64,000 nucleotides of DNA from Pseudophaeobacter sp965641885. GTDB taxonomy: Bacteria > Pseudomonadota > Alphaproteobacteria > Rhodobacterales > Rhodobacteraceae. The position numbers were made by a program, and so were the translations under genes. The stretch spans positions 2,542,001-2,606,000 of the forward strand of contig OZ282574.1 of assembly GCA_965641885.1 (NCBI GenBank). Direction: 5' to 3'. This document shows positions 43,187 through 51,735 of this stretch, one piece after another. Numbering within the stretch: the first letter of the stretch is position 1; every line of letters starts with the position of its first letter. Under the pieces are notes generated by a model. The model made no database searches. It worked only from the letters and a program-made list of their open reading frames with translations, and was not told the DNA's origin.

Positions 43187-43717
43187 TTAGTCGCCAAAGC
43201 GGATACGAGCTGCAAGCCTTTGTTTAGGGGCATAGAGAAAAAGAGTTTCGCCAACCCGATCACGGGCGAACCAAGCACCCGAAGAGTATAAGGCAGTCTT
43301 CAACGTGTCCAACAATTCCGGGGACCAGTATTTGGAACAAAAATCGAGCGCATCTCTGTGGTTCTCACCTAACGGAGCTGCAGGGCTAGCCTGCCAATTC
43401 CCCCCATACGTATACATCCATCCAAGGGCATTGTCCCGTTCACGGGTCGGAGGGTTGTGAGGCTGCTCACCAGCAAGCGTCACAATAGCATAGGTACAAT
43501 CCCACGGCTCTGAATCTCTTGCATGCCATTTACGACTCGCAAGCACGTCCGATACCGGCATAAAACTCCCAAACAATTCAGTGGCATACAACGGATCCTC
43601 TATGGACCTAAGGCGGTCCATATATCCAACAAAGATCCACCACCCCACCAAATAGAAAAAGGCCAATGTCAGTGCGACATTGGCCATTCCTCTCAGGACT
43701 GCCCATACAGCCCACAT
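43187..43717 (-). CDS. Hypothetical protein with one N-terminal membrane span
   Basis: A 176-residue protein. Residues about 12-32 (VALTLAFFYLVGWWIFVGY) form a membrane span; the rest is soluble, Trp- and Tyr-rich, with WDCTYAIVTLAGEQPHNPP and YSSGAWFARDRVGETLFLY. No domain is recognised. Its base composition is more AT-rich than neighbouring genes, which may mean recent acquisition. It sits between the RidA gene and clpX on the same strand. Confidence 0.65.
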   Translation of the reverse strand: MWAVWAVLRGMANVALTLAFFYLVGWWIFVGYMDRLRSIEDPLYATELFGSFMPVSDVLASRKWHARDSEPWDCTYAIVTLAGEQPHNPPTRERDNALGWMYTYGGNWQASPAAPLGENHRDALDFCSKYWSPELLDTLKTALYSSGAWFARDRVGETLFLYAPKQRLAARIRFGD

Positions 43718-43726
43718 CTCGATACT

Positions 43727-44995
43727 TTAGCTCGCCGAAGCGGGCTCTTTTTCCGCATCCGAATGGATCATCAGCGGCTGTGCATCGGAATTCACCGCCT
43801 CTTCATTGACCACAACCTTGGTGACACTGTCCATGCCGGGAAGCTCGAACATAGTTTCCAGCAAAAGATCCTCAAGGATCGAACGCAGACCACGGGCACC
43901 GGTTTTACGCTGGATAGCGCGTTTCGCAATAGCGCTCAGGGCTTCGTCGGTGAAGTCCAGCTCGGTGTCTTCCAGCTCAAACAGGCGCTGGTACTGTTTT
44001 ACCAGGGCGTTCTTTGGTTTGGTCAGGATGGTGACAAGTGCGTCTTCGTCCAGATCTTCCAGCGTTGCCAGAACCGGCAGACGGCCAACAAATTCCGGGA
44101 TCAGACCAAATTTCAGCAGATCTTCTGGCTCAAGCTCCTGGAAGATCTCGCCAACACCGCGGTCATCATTGTTGCGCACATCAGCGCCAAAGCCCATTGC
44201 TGAGCCTTTGCCACGTGCAGCGATGATCCGGTCGAGACCGGCAAAAGCGCCGCCGCAGATGAACAGGATATTGGTGGTATCCACCTGCAGGAATTCCTGC
44301 TGCGGATGCTTGCGGCCACCCTGCGGAGGCACGCTTGCGACAGTGCCTTCCATCAGTTTCAGCAGCGCCTGCTGCACGCCCTCGCCCGACACATCGCGGG
44401 TGATCGAGGGGTTTTCCGATTTGCGGGTAATTTTGTCGACTTCGTCAATATAGACAATGCCGCGCTGCGCACGCTCAACGTTGTATTCCGAGGACTGCAG
44501 CAGCTTGAGGATGATGTTTTCAACATCCTCGCCGACATACCCGGCCTCGGTGAGGGTGGTGGCATCGGCCATAGTGAAGGGCACATCCAGGATACGCGCC
44601 AAGGTCTGCGCCAAAAGCGTCTTACCACAGCCAGTGGGGCCAATCAGCAGGATGTTGGATTTTGCCAGCTCGATATCATTGCCAGCCTTCTGCGCATGGT
44701 TCAGGCGTTTGTAGTGGTTATGAACCGCCACAGAGAGCACCTTTTTGGCCATAGCTTGGCCAATGACATAGTCATCCAGAACCTGGCAGATGTCTTTTGG
44801 GCTGGGCACGCCATCTGTTGCTTTCAGGCCAGAGGCCTTAGTCTCTTCACGGATGATATCCATGCAGAGTTCGACGCATTCGTCGCAGATGAACACAGTG
44901 GGGCCCGCAATCAGTTTGCGTACCTCATGCTGGCTTTTGCCACAAAAGCTGCAGTAAAGCGTGTTCTTGCTGTCGCCAGTCGAATTCGTCGCCAT
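43727..44995 (-). CDS. clpX: ATP-dependent Clp protease ATP-binding subunit ClpX
   Basis: A 422-residue AAA+ unfoldase. A zinc-binding domain uses C15, C18, C37 and C40; Walker A is GPTGCGKT (119-126) and Walker B lies in IVYIDEVDKI (about 183-192). RGLRSILEDLLLETMFELP is in the C-terminal small domain. ClpX unfolds tagged proteins and feeds them to ClpP, whose gene lies just upstream. Length matches E. coli ClpX. Confidence 0.98.
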   Translation of the reverse strand: MATNSTGDSKNTLYCSFCGKSQHEVRKLIAGPTVFICDECVELCMDIIREETKASGLKATDGVPSPKDICQVLDDYVIGQAMAKKVLSVAVHNHYKRLNHAQKAGNDIELAKSNILLIGPTGCGKTLLAQTLARILDVPFTMADATTLTEAGYVGEDVENIILKLLQSSEYNVERAQRGIVYIDEVDKITRKSENPSITRDVSGEGVQQALLKLMEGTVASVPPQGGRKHPQQEFLQVDTTNILFICGGAFAGLDRIIAARGKGSAMGFGADVRNNDDRGVGEIFQELEPEDLLKFGLIPEFVGRLPVLATLEDLDEDALVTILTKPKNALVKQYQRLFELEDTELDFTDEALSAIAKRAIQRKTGARGLRSILEDLLLETMFELPGMDSVTKVVVNEEAVNSDAQPLMIHSDAEKEPASAS

Positions 44996-45090
44996 GGTCT
45001 ACCTTTCAGTCCGCTCGGACAGCCGGTTTCTCCGGGCTATCCGCCTATTTCCAGCTTATGACAGCCCATCCGCCGCCACAACGTCAAAAT

Positions 45091-45117
45091 ATGTGCCCCT
45101 TAAAATGCGGGGCACAT
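45091..45117 (-). terminator. Hairpin between clpP and clpX
   Basis: ATGTGCCCC and GGGGCACAT form a perfect 9-bp stem; on the minus strand it is followed by ATTTTG. It lies ~20 bases after the clpP stop and may separate clpP from clpX expression. Confidence 0.65.
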
Positions 45118-45138
45118 GTTACTCTTGTTCAGCGAGCC

Positions 45139-45771
45139 TCAGCTCTCTTCTTCATCGCCCTTGGCGCGGTTTTCCACGATCTCGTCGATCAGGCCAAAGG
45201 CTTTGGCCTCTGCGGGATCCATAAAGTTGTCACGCTCCAGCGCCGCTTCAACCTTTTCAAGATCCTGGTCTGTGTGCTTGACGTAGATCTCGTTCAGGCG
45301 ACGCTTCAGCTTCAATGTTTCTTCGGCGTGAATCATGATGTCGGTGGCCTGACCCTGGAAGCCGCCGGAGGGCTGGTGCACCATAACGCGGGAGTTGGGC
45401 AAGGAAAAGCGCATGCCCTTTTCACCGGCGGTCAGCAACAGCGAGCCCATCGAGGCCGCCTGACCAATCACCAGGGTCGAGACCTTGGGTTTGATATATT
45501 GCATGGTGTCGTAGATCGACAGACCCGAGGTCACAACACCGCCGGGAGAGTTGATATACATCGAAATTTCTTTCGAAGGATTTTCAGCCTCAAGGTGCAA
45601 AAGCTGCGCCACGATCAGCGAGGACATACCGTCATGCACCGGACCGCTGAGGAAGATGATCCGCTCTTTCAGCAGCCGGGAAAAGATATCATAGGCCCGC
45701 TCACCCCGGCTGGTCTGTTCGACCACCATGGGCACGAGGGTATTCATGTAAGTTTCTCTGGGATCAATCAT
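45139..45771 (-). CDS. clpP: ATP-dependent Clp protease proteolytic subunit ClpP
   Basis: A 210-residue serine protease. Catalytic Ser is S107 in GQAASMGS, His is H132 in RVMVHQPSGG, and Asp is in NFMDPAEAKAFG (about residue 181). The N terminus MIDPRETYMNTLVPMVVEQ is as in other Rhodobacterales; an in-frame start 12 codons upstream was rejected. ClpP forms the tetradecameric chamber used by ClpX and ClpA. Confidence 0.98.
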   Translation of the reverse strand: MIDPRETYMNTLVPMVVEQTSRGERAYDIFSRLLKERIIFLSGPVHDGMSSLIVAQLLHLEAENPSKEISMYINSPGGVVTSGLSIYDTMQYIKPKVSTLVIGQAASMGSLLLTAGEKGMRFSLPNSRVMVHQPSGGFQGQATDIMIHAEETLKLKRRLNEIYVKHTDQDLEKVEAALERDNFMDPAEAKAFGLIDEIVENRAKGDEEES

Positions 45772-46117
45772 GCGAACCTGCCTGCGTTGTGTTATGTCCG
45801 GTACCATACCCGACAGAGTATTACCCGAGTCTTAGTATCGCCCCCTTAGGCCTGCAAGAGGTGGCGGTTGTTTTTACCGATCTCCCGCCAATCCGGCGCT
45901 GCTTGGTAGCGACCTGTGGCACTGGCGTCGCAAATCATCACAACGCGGTCGTAAATTCAGGGCTAGATACGCCAAATGCGCAGTAGGAAAAGACGGACGC
46001 GGCCTGCTGTTTTTATGTCGCAAAGCCCAGCATTGCCGTTTGAGCCGCAACACCCGAGCCAAAACCCGTCCTTATCAAACCCCGCAGAGCTTGCCCGCTG
46101 TGGACCAGGAGCCCGCC
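45772..46117. other. 346-base divergent gap clpP / GlxA-type regulator
   Basis: Holds the promoter of clpP on the minus strand and that of the regulator on the plus strand. No clear hexamers, palindrome or repeat stand out by eye. A CAGGAG ribosome binding site precedes the regulator start. Confidence 0.4.
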
Positions 46118-47125
46118 ATGACAGAAGATAATTTTGTTCAAAAAGGTGCATCCGCCACCCTGGACGTTCCATTTGAGGGCACCGCACAGGATTTTTACTT
46201 TCTCTTGTTGCCCAAGGCGACGATGCTTGCGGTGGCCGCCGCGATTGAGCCTCTGCGCATCGCCAATCAGGTCACGAATACAAAGCTTTACCGCTGGTTC
46301 ATCCTGACCGAGGATGGCAAACCGATACGCTGCTCGAACGGCATGATGGTGACCCCGGACATGCCGCTGCAGCCAATGCCCGCTGATGCGATCGGGTTTG
46401 TCTGCGCCGGGGTTGAGCCGCAAACCACAGCCGGTGATGCCACCCTGAACTGGCTGCGCCGTGAGAGCCGTTTTGGCCGTTCGGTTGGCGGCATTTGCAC
46501 CGGCGCCTTTGCGCTGGCTCAGGCCGGGCTGATCCGCGATCAGGCCTTTACCCTGCACTGGGAAAACCAGCCGGGGTTTCAGGAAAGCTATCCCGACCTG
46601 CACCCGACCGCCAATAGTTTTGAGATCAGCGGGCCGTTGATGACCTGCGGCGGCGGCAATGCGGCGACCGACCTGATGCTTAACCTGATCGAAGCCCGTC
46701 ACGGCAAACAACTCGCCATCATCATCGCAGACATGTGCCTGCACGTGCGCTCAGGCGGTCAGGCCGCGCCGCAAAAGTCGAACTATGCCGTCGCGATCGG
46801 CAGTCGCAACCAGCGACTGCTCAATGCCCTGCAATTGATGCAGTCCGCCATAGAAGAGCCGCTCTCGATTGGCGCGCTCTGTGATCAGCTCGACATCTCG
46901 CGGCGACAACTGGAACGACTGTTCTCGCGCTACCTGAACCAAAGCCCGATGCATGTTTACTTTGACATGCGTCTCGCCCACGCCTTTGCCCTGATGAATG
47001 AAACCTCCATGAGCGTGACCGAAATAGCACTGGCCTCGGGGTTCAACAGCTCGACCCATTTTTCACGTCAGTTTAAACGCAAATTCGGCGCCTCGCCGCA
47101 TTTTTTCCGCAAAGGCTGGAACTAA
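46118..47125 (+). CDS. GlxA-family (DJ-1/PfpI plus AraC) transcriptional regulator
   Basis: A 335-residue protein. The first ~190 residues form a DJ-1/PfpI-like domain (FYFLLLPKATMLAVAAAIEPLR, GGICTGAFALAQAGL) whose usual nucleophile position is Cys in GGICTG. The last ~100 are an AraC helix-turn-helix pair: ISRRQLERLFSRYLNQSPMHVY then MSVTEIALASGFNSSTHFSRQFKRKFG. This family includes CdhR and GbdR, which respond to carnitine and glycine betaine. It stands alone; a bidirectional terminator follows. Confidence 0.9.
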   Translation: MTEDNFVQKGASATLDVPFEGTAQDFYFLLLPKATMLAVAAAIEPLRIANQVTNTKLYRWFILTEDGKPIRCSNGMMVTPDMPLQPMPADAIGFVCAGVEPQTTAGDATLNWLRRESRFGRSVGGICTGAFALAQAGLIRDQAFTLHWENQPGFQESYPDLHPTANSFEISGPLMTCGGGNAATDLMLNLIEARHGKQLAIIIADMCLHVRSGGQAAPQKSNYAVAIGSRNQRLLNALQLMQSAIEEPLSIGALCDQLDISRRQLERLFSRYLNQSPMHVYFDMRLAHAFALMNETSMSVTEIALASGFNSSTHFSRQFKRKFGASPHFFRKGWN

Positions 47126-47190
47126 ACCGCTCGGCTCATTAGCCCCGGAACAGAGGTATAGGCCAGCTTCAAAAAGCGAAAAGGGCCGCA

Positions 47191-47227
47191 AAAAAGGGCC
47201 GCAGACGAGAGCTGCGACCCTTTTTTT
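47191..47227. terminator. Bidirectional terminator
   Basis: AAAAAGGG(C)CGCAG and CTGCG(A)CCCTTTTTTT form a strong stem with T-runs in both readings. It serves the GlxA-type regulator gene and the convergent methyltransferase gene. Confidence 0.85.
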
Positions 47228-47281
47228 GACCCTTTGTAAAACGGACACATCAGACGTCTTGAAGGTCTCAAATGGGGCGCA

Positions 47282-48919
47282 TTACGCGACCGCGTTGCAG
47301 GGTCGCGGGGTGGCCTCCGCATGGGAAAAATCCGCCATTTCCTGTTTCGTGTCAGGCTCGGCTTCAGGCTCTGGGGTCAGCAACAGGCCAAGGCTTTTAC
47401 AAACTGGTAGCCTGCGAACAGCAAAGGCCTTGGCACGAGCCTGCAACACCGCCAGGTTTTCCGCGTCATGTTCAAGCACGCGTCCTTCATGTTGCAGCCG
47501 CTGTCCCTGAGCCGACAGAATGCTCCAGACCAACGCGGCCCAGTCCATCGGATCCTGCTTTCCCTCACTCAGGGCCAGCAAGAACAGTTGCTCAAACCGA
47601 TCCAGCGCCACAGCGCTGCCCGTGACAGGTGACGCCAGAAAACCAAGGGTGTCGCTGTCTTCGGCCCGCTTGCAAATCGCCTGATTAAAGACCTGGCACC
47701 GCTCACGGCGCGCCTCAAGCCCCTCTAACGGCAAACAGGGCGCCAGAATGCCCGCCCCCACAAGGATCGTCAGCAGGCGGGAAATCTCGCGCCAGGTCAT
47801 GCGGCCAAAGACCCCCTGATCCAACAGGGTACGCACAGTTGCAGGCCCTGAACTGAGGGCCTCCAGAATGGGCCCGTATTCTGCGTGGTCCAACGCGATG
47901 TCACCCAGACGCCAGCTCTGCTTTACCTGGCCACCACTGTAGCGCGTCATCAGGGTAAGCGGGGTTTGGAACCAGGCGCCGATAGCGCCGCGCTCTGTAA
48001 GTTTTTGCGCGCCTTTAACAAAAAGATCGGTACGGAATTGCTCGTTGATCAGAACATCACGCAGGCTTTCACGCTGCACGGGATCACTCTGGGCGTCCAG
48101 CACCGCAATCTGCTGCGGCGTCAGCGAAAGGTCATCCAGATGTTCCATGACATTGGAAGACCCCAGAAAGCTCACCTTGGCCTGTGACAGGTCAGCAGCA
48201 AGGTCGGCAAAGTGAAAGGGGGTCCAATCCGCGTTGAACAGCTCATGCGCAAGGTAGTTGCGCGACATTGAGGCGGCACTCTCCAGCCGGGCGCTGGCAG
48301 AGGGGTTATCGCGAAAAAACTTGGCCCCCGCCTGTTCCAGCTGTCTGGCAAAATCCAGAGCCTCATCAATTCTATTCTCCAGAGGTCCTGTGCCCTGGGC
48401 GGCGCGGTCAACCAGAATACGCCGCAGCGGCATCGCTGTGGCCCAGGCAGAAAGCGAGTTGAAACTTACATAGAGCATCCCGCCCGCCTTCAGGCGCCGA
48501 CCGACAAAGTCAATGATAAGCTGCTGATTTTCCTTAGATACCCAGCTCATAACCCCATGCAGCGCAATGACGTCGAACTGCTCCGGCAGGGCAGATTCCT
48601 GATCAAAATCAGCAAATGAGCGCTCATAGAAGTGAACATTATCCAACTCGGTCTCTTCGGCCAGCTCGATGGCACCTGCGATATGAGCCGGATTAAAGTC
48701 CATCGCGTGAAAATCGATATGCGGATTGGACGCTGCCAGAACGTTTGCTGTGAAACCCTGCCCACAGCCCAATTCGCAATAGCTGAGGCTCTTTTTGTTC
48801 AATCCATGTTTTTGTCCCCGAGAGACGGCTGCCATAGCCATCATCGTCGGTGCCAACTCGTTGAAAAAGTCATGAGTATAGTCAAGGTCGGCTACATAGC
48901 CGGAGGTCCAATCGCCCAT
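47282..48919 (-). CDS. Class I methyltransferase with methyltransferase regulatory domain
   Basis: A 545-residue protein. The SAM-binding motif ELGCGQGFTANVLA is at about 49-62 with FHAMDFNPAHI as the next strand and VIALHGVMSWVS near 117. The middle and C-terminal parts (about 200-500) correspond to the PKMT-type regulatory domain found in bacterial lysine or protein methyltransferases, with YLAHELFNADWTPFHFADL. The tail (about 510-545) is Pro/Glu-rich. The target is unknown. It is monocistronic, flanked by the sox terminator region and a bidirectional terminator. Confidence 0.82.
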   Translation of the reverse strand: MGDWTSGYVADLDYTHDFFNELAPTMMAMAAVSRGQKHGLNKKSLSYCELGCGQGFTANVLAASNPHIDFHAMDFNPAHIAGAIELAEETELDNVHFYERSFADFDQESALPEQFDVIALHGVMSWVSKENQQLIIDFVGRRLKAGGMLYVSFNSLSAWATAMPLRRILVDRAAQGTGPLENRIDEALDFARQLEQAGAKFFRDNPSASARLESAASMSRNYLAHELFNADWTPFHFADLAADLSQAKVSFLGSSNVMEHLDDLSLTPQQIAVLDAQSDPVQRESLRDVLINEQFRTDLFVKGAQKLTERGAIGAWFQTPLTLMTRYSGGQVKQSWRLGDIALDHAEYGPILEALSSGPATVRTLLDQGVFGRMTWREISRLLTILVGAGILAPCLPLEGLEARRERCQVFNQAICKRAEDSDTLGFLASPVTGSAVALDRFEQLFLLALSEGKQDPMDWAALVWSILSAQGQRLQHEGRVLEHDAENLAVLQARAKAFAVRRLPVCKSLGLLLTPEPEAEPDTKQEMADFSHAEATPRPCNAVA

Positions 48920-49286
48920 AAACTACCCTTTGGTAAAAATTGAAGACAAGGTTCCAGGCCAAATTGTCTAAAATTGATGATGAAGAGGTTAATCGGGCCG
49001 AAAATTCAGACGAAATTGTCCATTTTTTTCGCCATCGCCATTGGCAAGATCCCGAGAGACAGGCCATCACGGCCTCGCCTTACACAGCGCACAAACGCGC
49101 CGTGATTTGGCAAATAGGCTGTTTCAGATACAGGGGGGGCTCAGGGGTCAGGGGGCAGCGCTCAAACAAGCAAAGGGTTTTTCCTCTCAAATGAGATCAG
49201 CCTGAGACAAAGCGCTGGCAAACCAGTCGCAGAATGTCGCTGTAAGGCCCGGATCACTCCAGGCCTTACAGGCTCACCTCTATCGG
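48920..49286. other. 367-base gap between methyltransferase and soxD
   Basis: Both neighbours are on the minus strand, so this holds the end of the sox transcript (hairpin 49241-49270) and the promoter of the methyltransferase gene. A G-rich stretch with repeated GGGGTCA/GGGGGCA lies at about 49132-49159. No gene is supported; soxE and soxF are not present here. Confidence 0.5.
49241..49270 (-). terminator. Hairpin at the end of the sox cluster
   Basis: TGTAAGGCC and GGCCTTACA form a perfect 9-bp stem over 12 bases, 17 bases beyond the soxD stop. It has no T-run, so it may work with Rho or as a 3' end stabiliser. Confidence 0.6.
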
Positions 49287-50339
49287 TTATTCAAACGATT
49301 TGAGGTAGGTGAGAACGGCCTCAACATCGGCCTCTTTGCGCAGGCCCGCAAAGGACATCTTGGTGCCCTTCATGTATTTGCGTGGCTTGGTCAGGAAGGC
49401 CGCAAGCTCTTCTTCGGTCCAGACCAGGCCGGTCTCGCCAGCAGCCCGCATGACCTTGGAATACTTGAACCCATCGGCCTGACCAGCGGCGGCTCCGACA
49501 ATCCCGTTCAGCAGCGGGCCTGTGCTGTGTTTTGCCCCCTCGCCGACCTTGTGACAGGCCTTGCACTTTTTAAAGACCTTGGCGCCCTTGGCCAAAAGCT
49601 CCGGGTCCAGCGCCACCTCTTCGACAACTGGTTCTACAACAACCACCTCTTCCGCCGCCTCAGCAGCTGCTGGCTGAGTGACAGCCGGAACGGCTGCAGC
49701 GGCGCTCTCTTCTTGCGGTGTTACGTCCAGAACCCGCGCCCGCATGGTGATCTCAACGCTCTCTTTGCAGTCTTGCATGCAGGGCTCTGGCTTCCAAAAG
49801 TGCTTTTCGCTCTGCAGCCGGTCATCGACAATAAACCCATCGGCATTTGGCAGCGTGACCTCGGAGAATGTCTCATTCGAGAGCACAAAATCGTCATCCA
49901 CCAGATCGTTGGAATAGAGGATATAGGCGACGATGGCATAGACCTCATCAGGCTCAAGCGTCTGTGCCGCACCAAAGGGCATCGAGCGGTTCACATAGTC
50001 CCAGGTGGTCGACAAATAGGGCCAGTACGAACCAACGGTCTTGAGCGGGTCATCATGGTCCAGGGTGCCGTGGCCGCCTGCAAGTTTGGGCCAGTTGTCG
50101 ACCCCTTCTGCAAAGTCGCCATGGCAGGCAGCGCATTTTTCGGCAAAGACCTCTTCGCCAACCAGCACATCCCCTGATCCCACCGGCAATCCAGTGCCAT
50201 CGGGAGATACATCAATATTCCAGGCGGCGATCTCTTCCGGCAGGGCAGTACGGCCAAGACCATAGGTACCTGCATAGGCTGGCAGGCTCAGCGCGAGCGA
50301 GACAGCAGCCCCGGCAATAACTTTAGGAAACTTCGACAT
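49287..50339 (-). CDS. soxD: SoxD, diheme cytochrome c subunit of sulfur dehydrogenase
   Basis: A 350-residue periplasmic protein with a signal peptide (MSKFPKVIAGAAVSLALSLP, cleaved after AYA). Heme 1 is CAACH (69-73) and heme 2 is CKACH (259-263), joined by an Ala/Val/Glu-rich linker (about 212-245). SoxD takes electrons from the SoxC molybdoenzyme when the sulfane sulfur on SoxY is oxidised. The start overlaps the soxC end by 17 bases. It is the last gene of the cluster. Confidence 0.95.
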   Translation of the reverse strand: MSKFPKVIAGAAVSLALSLPAYAGTYGLGRTALPEEIAAWNIDVSPDGTGLPVGSGDVLVGEEVFAEKCAACHGDFAEGVDNWPKLAGGHGTLDHDDPLKTVGSYWPYLSTTWDYVNRSMPFGAAQTLEPDEVYAIVAYILYSNDLVDDDFVLSNETFSEVTLPNADGFIVDDRLQSEKHFWKPEPCMQDCKESVEITMRARVLDVTPQEESAAAAVPAVTQPAAAEAAEEVVVVEPVVEEVALDPELLAKGAKVFKKCKACHKVGEGAKHSTGPLLNGIVGAAAGQADGFKYSKVMRAAGETGLVWTEEELAAFLTKPRKYMKGTKMSFAGLRKEADVEAVLTYLKSFE

Positions 50340-51603
50340 TTTCTGCCTCCCCATTAGCCTTGACCCACCAGGTCTGGATGGCATTGTTGTGATAGATGGA
50401 ATTGAGGCCGCGCACTTCGCGCAGCTCGCTTTTGCTGGGCTGCACATAGCCAGAGCTGTCGCGTGCCCGGCTTTGCAACAGCATCTCTGAGCCGTCCCAG
50501 TTGATGTCGAGGTAAAACCGCGTCAGCGCCTTGTCGACGCCCGGCGCACCCAGACGCGCCTCAGACCAGCTCTTGCCCCCATCAATCGACACATCAACGC
50601 CGGTTATGGATCCCCGTCCTGACCAGGCGAGGCCGGTGATGACCAGAGGCCCGGTGCCATGGATGATCGGCGCCTGCGGGCTGGGACTGGTGACCACGGA
50701 TTTGGCATCCATCTCCCAGGTCCATTTGCGCGCCACGCCATTGGCCAGCGTATCGGTGTATTTCGAGGTCTCTTCGCGGCTCTCAACCGGGCCGTCCATG
50801 ACCTCGATGCGGCGCAGCCACTTGATCCACATGTTGCCTTCCCAGCCGGGGACAACCAGACGCACCGGATAGCCGTGCTCTTTGCGCAGGGCTTCGCCAT
50901 TGGCCTTAAAGGCCACCAGCACATCGTCAAGCGCTTTTTCCAGCGGAATGGAGCGTCCGTTCGATGAGGCATCTGCCCCTTCGACATAGACCCATTTATC
51001 CTTGAAATCGCCCGCAGCGGCGAGGCCTGCTTCTTCGAGGAGGGTTCGCAGCGAGACGCCGGAATATTCCATGTTGTGGATCATGCCATGGGTGAACTGC
51101 GCCCCATTGAGCTGGGCGCCTGCCCATTCCATGCCAGAGTTGGCGGCACATTCGCAGAAATAGACGCGGTTTTCCCGTGGAAAGCGCTCAAGATCGGCAT
51201 AGGAGAACACCAGCGGCGTGTCCACCAGCCCATTGATCATCAGCCGGTAGTCGTCTTTTGTAAGCTCAATCGCCCCGGAGTGATGCCGCTCAAACGCACA
51301 GCCCTGCGGCGTGATGGTGCCATCCAGCGCGTGAATAGGTGTGAAGTTGATCGAGCTGATGGTATCCGCCGTCAGCCATTCCACATTGCGCCGCACCACA
51401 TCCTGTTCAAACTGGATCGGCAGCCCATAAGGGGTTGCATCAACGCCGTCGCCCAAACCACTGGCCCAGTCCTGGACCTCGGTGATCAGCGGATCCGGCC
51501 CTGCGGCCTGTGCTGCACTCGCGGCTGCGGCTGTGGCCCCAGCAGCGGCACCGGCCAGAAACTGGCGGCGCGACGGTGCAAATGTCTTTGCTTTATCGCT
51601 CAT
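50323..51603 (-). CDS. soxC: SoxC, molybdoenzyme subunit of sulfur dehydrogenase
   Basis: A 426-residue protein of the sulfite oxidase family with a Tat signal (SRRQFLAGAAAGATAAAASA). The molybdenum-ligating Cys is C152 in FCECAANSG. WIKWLRRIEVMDGPV and GRGSITGVDVSIDGGKSW belong to the cofactor and dimer domains. With SoxD it removes six electrons from SoxY-bound sulfane sulfur, so presence of SoxCD predicts full oxidation to sulfate without sulfur globules. A perfect ATTC-N8-GAAT operator lies 27 bases before its start, so soxCD may have its own promoter. Confidence 0.96.
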   Translation of the reverse strand: MSDKAKTFAPSRRQFLAGAAAGATAAAASAAQAAGPDPLITEVQDWASGLGDGVDATPYGLPIQFEQDVVRRNVEWLTADTISSINFTPIHALDGTITPQGCAFERHHSGAIELTKDDYRLMINGLVDTPLVFSYADLERFPRENRVYFCECAANSGMEWAGAQLNGAQFTHGMIHNMEYSGVSLRTLLEEAGLAAAGDFKDKWVYVEGADASSNGRSIPLEKALDDVLVAFKANGEALRKEHGYPVRLVVPGWEGNMWIKWLRRIEVMDGPVESREETSKYTDTLANGVARKWTWEMDAKSVVTSPSPQAPIIHGTGPLVITGLAWSGRGSITGVDVSIDGGKSWSEARLGAPGVDKALTRFYLDINWDGSEMLLQSRARDSSGYVQPSKSELREVRGLNSIYHNNAIQTWWVKANGEAENVEVS

Positions 51604-51629
51604 CTTCTCTTGCCTCCTTACATAGACAA

Positions 51630-51645
51630 ATTCAATTAGATGAAT
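51630..51645. promoter_or_regulatory. ATTC-N8-GAAT operator before soxC
   Basis: ATTC, AATTAGAT, GAAT: a perfect match to the motif reported for SqrR/BigR/SoxR-type ArsR repressors. It is 27 bases upstream of soxC, in the 132-base soxB-soxC gap. That gap also holds a 13-bp direct repeat (TCTTTGGGTTT at 51668, TCTCTGGGTTT at 51681). Confidence 0.75.
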
Positions 51646-51735
51646 TCGTCAGCGCAAAAAATTTTGGTCTTTGGGTTTAATCTCTGGGTTTGGCGCCTGA
51701 ACCTCCCGGCTCAGGCCCCAAATCAGAGGGGGGGC

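Noticed and set aside
49132..49159. G-quadruplex-like G-runs downstream of soxD
   Set aside because: Runs are uneven and short; no clear four-tract arrangement.
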